Assembly: GCF_026127265.1 (NCBI RefSeq)
Contig: NZ_WWFG01000002.1
Coordinates: 1,736,001-1,800,000, forward strand
Length of the DNA stretch: 64,000 bases
Direction: 5' to 3'
Source: Nostoc sp. KVJ3
Lineage (GTDB): Bacteria > Cyanobacteriota > Cyanobacteriia > Cyanobacteriales > Nostocaceae
Under the pieces are notes generated by a model. That model saw only the letters and a list, made by a program, of their open reading frames with translations, ran no database searches and was not told where the DNA came from. This document shows, piece after piece, positions 7,918 through 16,039 of the stretch (position 1 is the first letter of the stretch; each line of letters opens with the position of its first letter). The position numbers were made by a program, and so were the translations under genes.

Positions 7918-8723
7918 TTCTCAATTATCTCAACTTCTTCACAGAGAATTAACAGCCTTTCCATCGCCTCTGCTAGAGAAATCAACTCTGTCCAAGAGGA
8001 GCCACTAACTAAACTTTGGGCGTGAGCTAATCGGTTTCGCAACTGTTCAGCAGACTTGAGGAAGCGTTCGCCAAACCGTTTGGACTTTAATCCCAGTTGC
8101 TGGAGTAGTTCTGGTTGATTTAAAATCAACTCTCGCTTATCACAAAATTGCAGATAATCTAACAAATCGGTAGCTTCGTTTCTTTCTTGACTCTCTCGCC
8201 ATAGTCGTTGAGCAACTTCTAAGCGCTCAGGTTTGAGAACTTTTTGCCAAGAATCTTGGGGATAGTAAATCCGCACCAGCCGGAGCAAATTCATCTCTAG
8301 CAGCGTTACTAAGCCAAACAGCAGCATTCGTGCGGGTGCTTTTTGCAAGTCGCCACAGGTAACAATGCCACTTACTTGATTGCAGTCCAAGACAAACAGT
8401 CGCGGAGTTTGTTGCAAAATAGGTAATAACTTGATTAGTGGGGTGGAAATGGCTATTAGTTCTTTGGGATGAAACACCCGTTGATAGTCGCCACACGTGC
8501 CTTCTTTGCTTTGCATCAAGCTAGAGCGTTCTACATAACCGCTGATAATATCTCCTGTCTCAACACCGATAACATCAAAGTTTTGTGCTTGCATCCAATG
8601 CAACACTTCTGTCACCTCTGCATTGGCTGGCATCGCTTTGAGGGGTTCTGCTACGTATTCAATGGTGATATTGTTCTCAAATAAACTCCGCAGGTCTTGA
8701 GAACGCGATTTTAAGTGTTTCAT
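7914..8723 (-). CDS. CBS-domain protein with HEPN-like C-terminal domain
   Basis: This 269-residue protein has two parts. Residues about 20-130 form a CBS pair (KAMPANAEVTEVLHWMQAQNFDVIGVETGDIISGYV and LIKLLPILQQTPRLFVLDCNQVSGIVTCGDL), which usually binds adenine nucleotides. Residues about 165-269 are helical and contain LRNRLAH (R229, N230, H234), the Rx4H signature of HEPN domains, many of which are RNases or RNA-binding modules. The combination suggests a nucleotide-sensing regulatory protein acting on RNA or on a partner, but this is inference. It is convergent with the cupin gene; the stop codons overlap. No toxin/antitoxin partner is visible next to it. Confidence 0.65.
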   Translation of the reverse strand: MKHLKSRSQDLRSLFENNITIEYVAEPLKAMPANAEVTEVLHWMQAQNFDVIGVETGDIISGYVERSSLMQSKEGTCGDYQRVFHPKELIAISTPLIKLLPILQQTPRLFVLDCNQVSGIVTCGDLQKAPARMLLFGLVTLLEMNLLRLVRIYYPQDSWQKVLKPERLEVAQRLWRESQERNEATDLLDYLQFCDKRELILNQPELLQQLGLKSKRFGERFLKSAEQLRNRLAHAQSLVSGSSWTELISLAEAMERLLILCEEVEIIEN

Positions 8724-9253
8724 CCCCCGGCTGTGAACTCACGTTAAATTATCCTACGGCACTCACGCGATGTCTGCGACGGGCTACGCCTACGCCAGTG
8801 GAATTTTTTGCCAGATTACCCCTGCAATCGCTATCTCGACAAATACCATAGCCCAATATCATACTATCCTAGTTGGTATAAAGATAGTAACAGTTAGACA
8901 TTTTTAAGTAACAAAATATTTTACGATTACAAAAAAATAAATATTTATGCACTTATCTGGATGCGATTAGTTACAGCACTTTGCAAGTAAATGAAGTACT
9001 GCTTGGGGCTACGGTGAATTACCCCCTTAATCCCCCCGATATATTGGGGGGAAAAAGAAATCTAGTTCCCTCCCCAATATATCGGGGAGGGTTAGGGTGG
9101 GGTATTTTTGTACCTCACCAACTCGCAATCTGCTGTAATTAATTTTCGCTAAAAATACCGAAACTACTGACAAAAAAAATGTTATTACTAAAACGACGCA
9201 TCGAATTAATACTTGGTAGAATCTTACCAAGATAAACCAAAATTGATATTATT
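8724..9253. other. Intergenic region with repeats
   Basis: No gene is supported. About 8768-8805 carries GCGATGTCTGCGACGGGC and TACGCCTACGC, which I take to be a dispersed Nostoc repeat. Positions 9019-9104 hold repeat B. A frame on the minus strand at 9027-9230 is mostly this repeat. Confidence 0.5.
9019..9104. repeat. Repeat B, solitary copy (opposite orientation)
   Basis: This 86-bp segment runs from TTACCCCC to GGTGGGGTA. Its two hairpins carry cores CGATATATTG and CAATATATCG, where the copies at 2602 and 31628 carry TTATAAA/TTTATAA. The two cores inside each copy are reverse complements of each other, although they differ between copies. Confidence 0.7.
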
Positions 9254-9700
9254 ATGCCAAGAAAAGAACAAGGATGGGTTACATTTCAAACTTCAGAGGA
9301 CGAGCGGAAGATTCTAGAGGAGTTCTGCGAACACTCTCAACGCACCAAAACTGAGATTTTGCGAGAACTCGTGCGTAGTCTCACTCAGCACTCCTCAACA
9401 CCAATATCAACAACAACTCAGCAGGAAAAACAGGAAGATATTTACTACACTCAAAAGCCTGAAATAGAAAGTAGTATTCAAAAAAAATCACTAAAAGTTA
9501 GCTCTCGGAATATTCTTAAAGGTGTTGTTAAACGAGTTGTTTATGGAGCAGTTAATAGTGAGGTAACTTTAGAGATTATTCATAAAGTAGAATTAACCTC
9601 TATTATCACCAGAGCTTCCGCAGAAGAGTTGGAATTATCTGAAGGAAAAGAAGCTTATGCAGTCATTAAATCTAATGATATTGTCATTGCCAGAGAATAG
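9254..9700 (+). CDS. RHH-TOBE (molbindin-like) protein
   Basis: The 148-residue product has an N-terminal region (about 1-45: WVTFQTSEDERKILEEFCEHSQRTKTEILRELV) that looks like a ribbon-helix-helix DNA-binding segment. A polar Thr/Gln-rich linker follows, then a C-terminal TOBE/Mop domain (about 82-148) opening SSRNILKGVVKRVVYGAVNSEV and ending EGKEAYAVIKSNDIVIA. Mop domains bind molybdate or tungstate, and in ModE they couple metal binding to transcription control. This protein may be a small molybdate-responsive regulator with an RHH instead of the ModE winged helix. No molybdate transport gene lies beside it, so its targets are unknown. The start is ATG with no strong ribosome site. Confidence 0.7.
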   Translation: MPRKEQGWVTFQTSEDERKILEEFCEHSQRTKTEILRELVRSLTQHSSTPISTTTQQEKQEDIYYTQKPEIESSIQKKSLKVSSRNILKGVVKRVVYGAVNSEVTLEIIHKVELTSIITRASAEELELSEGKEAYAVIKSNDIVIARE

Positions 9701-9710
9701 AAAAAATATC

Positions 9711-9823
9711 AGGACTTACGGACAGACTACAATTTTAGGTTGTTACGAGCGTTCGCGGAGCGTCTCTAAGAGTTGCAAAGTAATCGCAAAGGCTTAGTTT
9801 GTCGTCACGAGTGCGTAAGTCCT
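9711..9823. repeat. Inverted-repeat element with AGGACTTACG ends (113 bp)
   Basis: Both ends carry AGGACTTACG in inverted orientation (9711-9720 and 9814-9823), with GCGTTCGCGGAGCGTCTC between. There is no coding capacity. A single end of this type is also present near 4668. Confidence 0.6.
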
Positions 9824-9971
9824 AAAGAAATAGAGAGGATTTTTGTGTCAGTTTTGGGATATTTTTTTACTTGGAAGTCCCTTGGAAAGAATTTATTGCT
9901 GAATTGTCAATTCTGACTCCTGAATTCTGTTTCGATAAACTCTGAAATTTTCTGACTACCTTGTTGTGCTA

Positions 9972-10063
9972 AATTATTAAAACTTGGAGTTGGGAAACTC
10001 CGGTGAAATTCCGGGACTGTGCCGCAGCTGTAATGGGAATACCCAAGTCAGAATGCCAACTCT
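9972..10063 (+). ncRNA. Cobalamin riboswitch upstream of cobG
   Basis: The conserved core is readable in order: GGGAA, CCGGTGAAATTCCGG, GACTGTGCCGCAGCTGTAA, then the B12-box-like AAGTCAGAATGCC at about 10044-10056. These are hallmarks of the cobalamin aptamer. Only this core is bounded here; the outer P1 strands may start somewhat further upstream. It precedes cobG-cobH-cobI, all B12-synthesis genes, so binding of cobalamin is expected to repress the operon. Confidence 0.85.
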
Positions 10064-10127
10064 CAAGATGTCCTCAATACACACTCACTATCTACTCCTC
10101 GCGTCGCACGGGGAAGGAGTTCCAAAT

Positions 10128-11645
10128 TTGGTTTCTGGATTTGCCACTTGTCCTGGCTTGTTTTATGCTACACCCGCCGCAGATGGGATATTATCTCGGA
10201 TTAGAATACCAGGTGGAATTATTAGTAGTCAGCAATGCCATGCGATCGAAGATATAGCAGACATAAATGGTGCTGGCTATGTTGATGTGACTAATAGAGC
10301 CAACTTACAAGTTCGCGAAATCCACAAGGGGATAAATATTGAAGTTTTGCAGTATCTACAAAATATAGGATTGGGTTCCTTTAATCCTGTTGTAGACCAC
10401 ATTCGTAATATTATGACCAGCCCAACTGCTGGTATCGACCCCGAAGAATTAATCGACACTCGTCCTTTTGTCCAAGGTTGGGATCGTTACATTTCTAAAC
10501 ATCCAGCGCTTTCGGAACTGTCAGCAAAATTTAGCGTTTGCTTTGATGGTGGTGGAATAATTCGGGTGTGCGATCGCTTGAATGATATCCTATTTGCTGC
10601 TGTTTTAGTCGATGGTGATATTTATTTCCGCCTTTATCTCAGTGTCGGCGCGAAGGGACAACCACCTAGCGATATGGGAATTTTATTACCACCAAAGAAC
10701 TGTTTGCTTGTCTTAGCAGCTTTAGCAAAAGTATATCTAGCTCATAACAATACTACAAATAAGCGTCGTTTACGTTTCTTAGAGTTATTGAATACTTTAG
10801 GTTGTGAAAATTATCTTCAAGAAGTTCAACAGTATTTACCTTTCTCTCTTTTATCCGATGAAACAGGAAAAGACCTAACCCCCAAACCCCTTTCTCTGTG
10901 CGGGAAGGGGAAGTATCAGCATATTGGCATCCATCCCCAACGTCAGAAAGGCTTATTTTATATTGGTGTCGTGTTACCTCTGGGACGGCTAAAAAGTACA
11001 CAGATGAAAGGGTTGGCAGATTTAGCAGCAAAATATGGTAGTAACACTCTTCGGTTAACCCCCTGGCAAAATTTACTCCTAACCGATATTCCTCAGCAAT
11101 GGGTTGATGATGTCCAAAGCAAAATTGCTTTCTTAGGACTAGATTTCTCCGCAATCAATATCAATAGTGCATTAGTTGCCTGTTCTGGAAACAGGGGTTG
11201 TACCGCTTCTGCCACGGATACCAAAAGTCATGCGTTGGCATTAGCAAAGTATCTTGAAACTCGTATCACTCTAGATTGCCCAGTTAATATCCACTTTAGC
11301 GGCTGCGAAAAATCCTGTGCCCAGCATAGCAAGAGTGATATTACTCTACTCGGTGTCAGCATTGAGGCTGACAATGGAGTTGTCGAAGGTTATCACGTTT
11401 ATGTTGGTGACAGCAAGCAGAAATTTGGATATGAAATATATCGATATGTGAATTTTGCCGAACTACCTGCATTAATAGAGCAGATGCTATATGTATATAA
11501 AATTCAACGTCTAAATTCTGATGAGTCCTTTGGGGAATTTGTTAATCGATATGCAATCCCGCAATTACAGCAGTTATTTAATAATATTCCTAAATCTTTT
11601 GTGAACAACAAAATTCCCAACTTTTTAGAGAAGTTAAGAATCTAA
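10128..11645 (+). CDS. cobG: Precorrin-3B synthase (CobG)
   Basis: CobG is a siroheme/4Fe-4S-type oxidoreductase of the nitrite/sulfite reductase family that converts precorrin-3A to precorrin-3B with oxygen in aerobic B12 synthesis. The protein shows CPGLFYATPAADGILSRIR near the N-terminus, VDVTNRANLQVREI, then the cluster ligands CSGNRGC and CEKSC (Cx5C...Cx3C) near the C-terminus. The open frame extends upstream to 9984, but that part lies in the riboswitch. TTG at 10128 has AAGGAG at 10114-10119 with 8-base spacing and leaves the usual short N-terminus; ATG 10068 is an alternative. Odd: residues encoded by about 10869-10914 (DLTPKPLSL and GKGKY) look like translated intergenic repeat. Downstream are cobH and cobI in the same direction. 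Confidence 0.87.
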   Translation: MVSGFATCPGLFYATPAADGILSRIRIPGGIISSQQCHAIEDIADINGAGYVDVTNRANLQVREIHKGINIEVLQYLQNIGLGSFNPVVDHIRNIMTSPTAGIDPEELIDTRPFVQGWDRYISKHPALSELSAKFSVCFDGGGIIRVCDRLNDILFAAVLVDGDIYFRLYLSVGAKGQPPSDMGILLPPKNCLLVLAALAKVYLAHNNTTNKRRLRFLELLNTLGCENYLQEVQQYLPFSLLSDETGKDLTPKPLSLCGKGKYQHIGIHPQRQKGLFYIGVVLPLGRLKSTQMKGLADLAAKYGSNTLRLTPWQNLLLTDIPQQWVDDVQSKIAFLGLDFSAININSALVACSGNRGCTASATDTKSHALALAKYLETRITLDCPVNIHFSGCEKSCAQHSKSDITLLGVSIEADNGVVEGYHVYVGDSKQKFGYEIYRYVNFAELPALIEQMLYVYKIQRLNSDESFGEFVNRYAIPQLQQLFNNIPKSFVNNKIPNFLEKLRI

Positions 11646-11694
11646 GCCTTTCAATTTTCATCGATACAATCCAAAATTTAAAATCCCAAATTGA

Positions 11695-12321
11695 ATGTCC
11701 GACTACATCCGAGATGCTAACGAAATTTACCGTAATTCCTTTGCAATCATCCGGTCAGAAGCAAACCTAGATGCGCTGCCACCAGATGTAGCAAAAGTTG
11801 CCGTGCGTCTTATCCATGCTTGTGGAATGACGGATATTGTCACTGACTTGGGATATTCACCAACAGCGGTGCAATCTGCAAGGGCCGCACTAGCAGGGGG
11901 AGCGCCAATTCTGTGCGATTGCCGGATGGTTGCCGATGGCATTACCAAGCGACGATTATCTGCAAATAACCAAGTTATTTGTACCCTGAATGAGCCAGAA
12001 GTCCCAGAAATTGCTCAACGCTTGGGTACTACAAGGTCGGCGGCGGCTCTGGAATTATGGCGATCGCATCTAGATGGGGCAGCGATCGCCATTGGCAATG
12101 CACCCACAGCACTGTTTAGGCTCTTAGAAATGCTCGACGAAGGAGCTAGTAGACCTGCGATTATCTTAGGCTTTCCAGTTGGATTTGTCGGTGCAGCAGA
12201 ATCGAAAGCAGCACTAGCAGCAGATAGCAGGAATGTACCATTTTTAACATTGCACGGTCGGCGTGGTGGGAGTGCGATCGCGGCAGCAGCAGTTAACGCC
12301 CTGGCAACGGAGGAAGAATAA
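11695..12321 (+). CDS. cobH: Precorrin-8X methylmutase
   Basis: This 208-residue protein matches CobH/CbiC, which moves the C-11 methyl group of precorrin-8X to C-12 to make hydrogenobyrinic acid. The catalytic His is His41 in VRLIHACGM; ILCDCRMVADGI, NAPTALFRLLEML, GFPVGFVGAAESKAAL and LHGRRGGSAIAAAAVNAL are the other family blocks. Length is normal. It is 49 bases downstream of cobG and two bases before the GTG of cobI, so it is part of the riboswitch-controlled operon. Confidence 0.93.
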   Translation: MSDYIRDANEIYRNSFAIIRSEANLDALPPDVAKVAVRLIHACGMTDIVTDLGYSPTAVQSARAALAGGAPILCDCRMVADGITKRRLSANNQVICTLNEPEVPEIAQRLGTTRSAAALELWRSHLDGAAIAIGNAPTALFRLLEMLDEGASRPAIILGFPVGFVGAAESKAALAADSRNVPFLTLHGRRGGSAIAAAAVNALATEEE

Positions 12322-12323
12322 TC

Positions 12324-13028
12324 GTGGAAACCAAAGGTCGTCTTTATGGAATTGGTGTCGGCCCAGGCGATCCAGAGCTATTGACAATCAAGGCGCTGCG
12401 CTTACTACGTGCGGCTCCTGTGGTTGCTTATCAATCAGCAACAGATAAAAAGAGTATCGCAAGAGCGATCGTGGCGCAATATCTTCCTGGCAATCAAATC
12501 GAGGTGCTATTTCACCTCCCCCGCGCCTTGGAGCCAGAAAAGGCAAAGTCTATTTATGACAAAGAAATTGAACCAATTGCTGCCCATTTAGCAGCAGGTA
12601 GAGATGTTGCGGTGTTATGTGAGGGCGATCCATTTTTCTATGGTTCCTTCATGTACCTGTTCACGCGGTTATGTGACCAGTACCAAACAGAAGTTGTCCC
12701 TGGAATTTCTTCACTAATGGCTTGTCCAGTAGCCTTGGGTGTGCCTTTCACCTACTACACCGATATCCTCACTGTACTACCCGCCCCATTGCCCGCAGAA
12801 GAACTGACTACACATTTGTTGATGACTGATGCAGCAGCAATTATGAAACTAGGTCGTCACTTTACCAAAGTACGGGATATTCTGCATAAATTGGGGTTAG
12901 CCTCACGAGCAAAATATATTGAGCGAGCATCCACATCACAGCAACGCATCATACCTCTGGATGAAGTCGATCCAGCCGAAGTACCCTATTTTTCCATGAT
13001 TGTGATCCCAACTAAGAATCGACTATAG
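12324..13028 (+). CDS. cobI: Precorrin-2 C20-methyltransferase
   Basis: This is a 234-residue SAM-dependent methyltransferase of the CobI/CbiL family, adding the C-20 methyl group to precorrin-2 to give precorrin-3A, the substrate of CobG. The N-terminal GIGVGPGDPELLTIKALRLL and the CEGDPFFYGSFMYL loop are the SAM-binding signatures of the tetrapyrrole methylase fold; VVPGISSLMACPVALGVPF follows. The start is GTG with AGGAAG just upstream, overlapping the end of cobH. It is the last gene of the cobGHI run; the next gene is convergent. Confidence 0.92.
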   Translation: METKGRLYGIGVGPGDPELLTIKALRLLRAAPVVAYQSATDKKSIARAIVAQYLPGNQIEVLFHLPRALEPEKAKSIYDKEIEPIAAHLAAGRDVAVLCEGDPFFYGSFMYLFTRLCDQYQTEVVPGISSLMACPVALGVPFTYYTDILTVLPAPLPAEELTTHLLMTDAAAIMKLGRHFTKVRDILHKLGLASRAKYIERASTSQQRIIPLDEVDPAEVPYFSMIVIPTKNRL

Positions 13029-13105
13029 ACCGTGATATAGTGTTCGTTTAAAGACTTATTTCAGTAATTAACGTTTGTGACAGTTAGGGTGGCAAGCGAT
13101 CGCTC

Positions 13106-14167
13106 CTAACTCTTAGTTAGCTTGTATTCTATCTGCTGTAGTGCCGAGCGCCACACATCATAACCCTCTTGAGACAGGTGTAACCCATCTGTGGTCAATT
13201 CTGGGCGCATATTGCCTTCCATATCTGTAAACCAGCTATAAATATTTAGATAATTAGCGCCTTCTTGTTTGGCAATCTGGGCAAGTTGGTTATTGATATG
13301 ACGAATACGGCTATTAGAAATTTTTGGTAAGCGAGTAGGTAAAATGGATTGGACAATGATTTGAGCTTTTGGGTGAGCCTCCTGTAAACGACGGACAATC
13401 CGGCGATAATTACGCAAAATTGTGTCATCACTAGCACCTTTTCTTAAGTCGTTAATCCCAGCCATGACGTAAATCACATCTGGCCGGGTTGCTGAAAATG
13501 CCCCCAATCTTTTTAAAACCCCACTGGAAGTATCTCCAGAGATGCCTTGATTGAGCCACAATTTTCCAGTAGGCAGTTTTTCTTTAGGAAACCACATACT
13601 CAAAGAATCACCAACTAAGATACTTAGATGATTTGCACCTTGACCTTGAGCGATCGCTCTAGCTTCTAAAGTTAGTAAACTTTTCCAATCATCATAAGTT
13701 AGTTGACGCTTCCTAATCGACTCCCACAAAGATTGCAAATTATCACTATCTACACGCGTATAAATCTGACCTGTTTTCAGAGCCGCCAATCTTTGGTAGT
13801 AAAGTTGATTACCAGATGTCAGTGATATACCAGCTGCTTGGGTGCTAGGGTTAACTAATGGCTCTTTTGGGGCTGGTAATTCCTGACTACTGAGTTCTGC
13901 TGAGGAGAGATCAACACTTTTGATATTTTTCTCACCTGCTGTTGGCTGCGAATTTTTTAGGGGTTGGAACGCTTGCCCACTGAGTTCTGGTAAGGAGAGA
14001 TCAACGCTAGGGATGATTTGTCTACTTACTATTGTCTGCGAACCTTGTTTTAAATCCCACAGGAACCTAGAATTTTCTGGCAGGATAATCGACAAATGTG
14101 GAAGAGCCGATGCCGGTATTGCTAATCCTGTTAACAACCCTGCTGCCAACAGATAAGGATCCCTCAT
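13106..14167 (-). CDS. Secreted SGNH/GDSL-type hydrolase
   Basis: This 353-residue protein begins with a hydrophobic signal-like segment (LLAAGLLTGLAIPASALP), so it is probably exported. The hydrolase domain is in the C-terminal half: ILVGDSLSMWFP (block I, nucleophile Ser), NQGISGDTSSGVLKRL (Gly block), MAGINDLRKG (Asn block) and DGLHLSQEGYDVW (Asp/His block). These are esterase/lipase-family signatures; the substrate is unknown. The region between signal and domain has two similar copies of SVDLS-x2-ELS-x-Q separated by polar residues, an internal duplication in the linker. It is convergent with cobI. Confidence 0.82.
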   Translation of the reverse strand: MRDPYLLAAGLLTGLAIPASALPHLSIILPENSRFLWDLKQGSQTIVSRQIIPSVDLSLPELSGQAFQPLKNSQPTAGEKNIKSVDLSSAELSSQELPAPKEPLVNPSTQAAGISLTSGNQLYYQRLAALKTGQIYTRVDSDNLQSLWESIRKRQLTYDDWKSLLTLEARAIAQGQGANHLSILVGDSLSMWFPKEKLPTGKLWLNQGISGDTSSGVLKRLGAFSATRPDVIYVMAGINDLRKGASDDTILRNYRRIVRRLQEAHPKAQIIVQSILPTRLPKISNSRIRHINNQLAQIAKQEGANYLNIYSWFTDMEGNMRPELTTDGLHLSQEGYDVWRSALQQIEYKLTKS

Positions 14168-14520
14168 CGCTTTCTCTCTCCTCTACTCACTGCTTTTCCC
14201 TATGACAGCATTATTTGCCTATATTCAGGAAAATTTTACTTTGGTTAAGTTATTATTCTTATTTACACTGTATGGTTTTGTAAAGCGGGTTGAGAAGATT
14301 ATCTTAGAGAATTTACGATCTCTTTAAAGTACGGTTTTTCGGTACTATACAAGTCTTAATTTTTGAGAATAATTTTACTAAAAGTACTATTTCCACAAGG
14401 CGACCATTACTTATAACTTATTTATAACTCAGTGGTAACAAATGTTTTTAGTATGTGTAAACCTGACAATTATTTGAGATTATACGATAAAATACACTTC
14501 ATGGGCAAAAAAAGTTAGTT

Positions 14521-14667
14521 AGAGTGTTCCAAAAAATAAATGATCCAAAATCCGTCATTGCGAGCGAAGCGAAGCAATCCCAAGGGCTGTGATTGCTTCG
14601 CTTCTCTACGAGACGTGCCGCGAACGCTCGCAATGACAATTGGGCATTTTTTTACTTGGAGTACTCT
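14521..14667. mobile_element. Hairpin element with GTCATTGCG stem and AGAGT ends (147 bp)
   Basis: The left end AGAGTGTTCCAAAAA and the right end (AGAGTACTCCAAGTA on the other strand) are imperfect inverted repeats. The inner stem GTCATTGCGAGCGAAGCG pairs with CGAACGCTCGCAATGAC. There is no coding capacity. Confidence 0.6.
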
Positions 14668-15187
14668 TATATTAAAAATCTGAGAACTTGCTCAAAAAAA
14701 GTTAGATGCTCAAATTAGTTTTGCATAATTCTGGAGTCATTTACAGCGCTGTTAAACACTATACACAATTAAGCTGATATGACAAAAGTTAAAGCTTTTT
14801 TGTTTTGATCTAAAAGTTAGTTCTTAGTTTTGATGAGAGGATTAAGGATTTTATACAGATTGTCCAGTAGTAGAGCAATTTTTTGTACTTCTGTATATAA
14901 TTTCAAATTTATGTTTGCCTGTCAGAAGTATGAGCTTAAACACATTTAAATATGCGTTCTCCAGAACCCTTGCAGAGACGTAGCAGCGCTACGTCTTTAT
15001 ATTCTTTTTCACCAGATGTCTACTATAGAAAATCACTTCATTACAAGCGGGGCTATTTCATTCTAAAACAAGGCGCAATCTGGTATAATGCAGCGCGAAT
15101 TATACTTAAAGCATCTAATCTTGTGCCTGAAATCGAAATAGTTATGTAGTTAGGTTTATAGCGGTTCTCATTTATGTGAGGGTACAC

Positions 15188-15322
15188 CCAATACTGTTTG
15201 GTTAAGGCAAGAGACGCGATAAATCGCCGTCTCTACAATAATCATTTTTTCGTCTTGACGGCGATTTATCGCGTCTTTACGCTCTAGAATTTCCATCAAA
15301 AAACCTTAACCGAAGCGTATTG
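15188..15322. mobile_element. MITE-like element C, copy 2 (135 bp)
   Basis: The ends CAATACTGTTTGGTTAAGG and, on the other strand, CAATACGCTTCGGTTAAGG form an imperfect inverted repeat. The palindromic core is nearly identical to copy 1 at 5521. TGAGGGTA occurs on both sides (15177-15184 and 15321-15328), consistent with an 8-bp target duplication. Confidence 0.68.
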
Positions 15323-15334
15323 AGGGTATATCCT

Positions 15335-15362
15335 GTAGGGGTAATTCATGAATTGCCCCTAC
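15335..15362. repeat. Intact 28-bp palindrome (empty site of element A)
   Basis: The half sites are GTAGGGGTAATTCA and TGAATTGCCCCTAC. This is the same palindrome that is split by element A at 2527-2730 and 31553-31745; a further intact copy lies at 34022-34048. Confidence 0.7.
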
Positions 15363-15427
15363 ACCTTACGAGATGATGTTGTACCACATTTGAATGGGAA
15401 CCGCTATATTTATACCGACTTACTTAT

Positions 15428-15464
15428 TAAAAAACCTGCTAATCTTTTGAAAAGACTAGCAGGT
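15428..15464 (-). terminator. Rho-independent terminator of tRNA-Pro
   Basis: On the minus strand the stem ACCTGCTAGTC / GATTAGCAGGT with a short TTTTCAAAA loop is followed by TTTTTTAAT. It lies just downstream of the tRNA gene. Confidence 0.75.
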
Positions 15465-15479
15465 ATGGCTTATCATCAA

Positions 15480-15553
15480 TCGGAGCGGCGGGATTCGAAC
15501 CCACGACCTCCACTACCCCAAAGTGGCGCGCTACCAAGCTGCGCTACGCCCCG
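15480..15553 (-). tRNA. tRNA-Pro (anticodon TGG)
   Basis: The minus strand reads CGGGGCGTAGCGCAGC... with the anticodon stem-loop CCACT-TTGGGGT-AGTGG (anticodon TGG), T-arm GTGGGTTCGAATCCC and a 7-bp acceptor stem CGGGGCG/CGCTCCG (one G-T pair). The discriminator is A. CCA is not encoded. Confidence 0.93.
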
Positions 15554-15603
15554 GTCAGAACTTCTATCGTACAGCAAAACATTAGAATAATCAAGAGGTA
15601 AAT

Positions 15604-15969
15604 TTAAAAAACTTTAAGCATTCCAGTAGCTTGTAGTAAATCTGGAACTGCAGAAGCAGTCCATTTACCCTCTACACATCGACCTGTATTTAAGATGAAG
15701 CGCAAACTGTAATTATGAGGATAGCCTTCTACCTCCATCCACAATAAATTACTTTCGGCTTCACAAGCAATTTTTTCCTCTTCCATTAATTCAGTTGTGA
15801 GCTGTTTCATGGTGTCTGCTAACTGTGCTAGTAGACGGCAAAAATCATTTAATTCAGCTTCCGTTAACTCAATTGCCCAATCATCTGTACCCACTAAACC
15901 TTGAAACTCAGGTGCATCGGGGTTCCAGCCAATACGCCAGCCAAATCCGGTTTTTACAAGGCGTTCCAT
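15604..15969 (-). CDS. DUF1818 family protein
   Basis: This 121-residue acidic protein matches the cyanobacterial DUF1818 family: MERLVKTGFGWRIGWNPDAPEFQGLVGTDDWAIELTEAEL near the N-terminus and LRFILNTGRCVEGKWTASAVPDLL near the C-terminus. Its function is unknown. No signal or membrane segment is seen. It follows rpoZ and the protein at 16040 in the same direction, so it may share transcripts with them, although heptamer-type repeats (variants of TAACTCC) separate it from its upstream neighbour. Confidence 0.78.
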   Translation of the reverse strand: MERLVKTGFGWRIGWNPDAPEFQGLVGTDDWAIELTEAELNDFCRLLAQLADTMKQLTTELMEEEKIACEAESNLLWMEVEGYPHNYSLRFILNTGRCVEGKWTASAVPDLLQATGMLKVF

Positions 15970-16039
15970 AATTAGTTATGAATTAGGAGTTATGAGTGAG
16001 GAGTTATGACTTTACAACTTATAACTCCTTGCTCTGCGA

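Larger units (their letters stand above)
14168..15427. other. Long non-coding region with several repeats
   Basis: About 1.3 kb without a convincing gene. It holds the hairpin element at 14521-14667, a small palindrome near 14974-14998 (GAGACGTAGCAGCGCTACGTC), element C copy 2 (15188-15322) and an intact palindrome (15335-15362). A 65-codon frame at 14952-15149 begins in the small palindrome and resembles nothing known. The part close to 14168 should hold the promoter of the SGNH hydrolase. Confidence 0.5.

Noticed and set aside
14952..15149. 65-codon frame in the 1.3-kb non-coding region
   Set aside because: Its start is within a small palindromic repeat and the peptide has no recognisable features or ribosome site.
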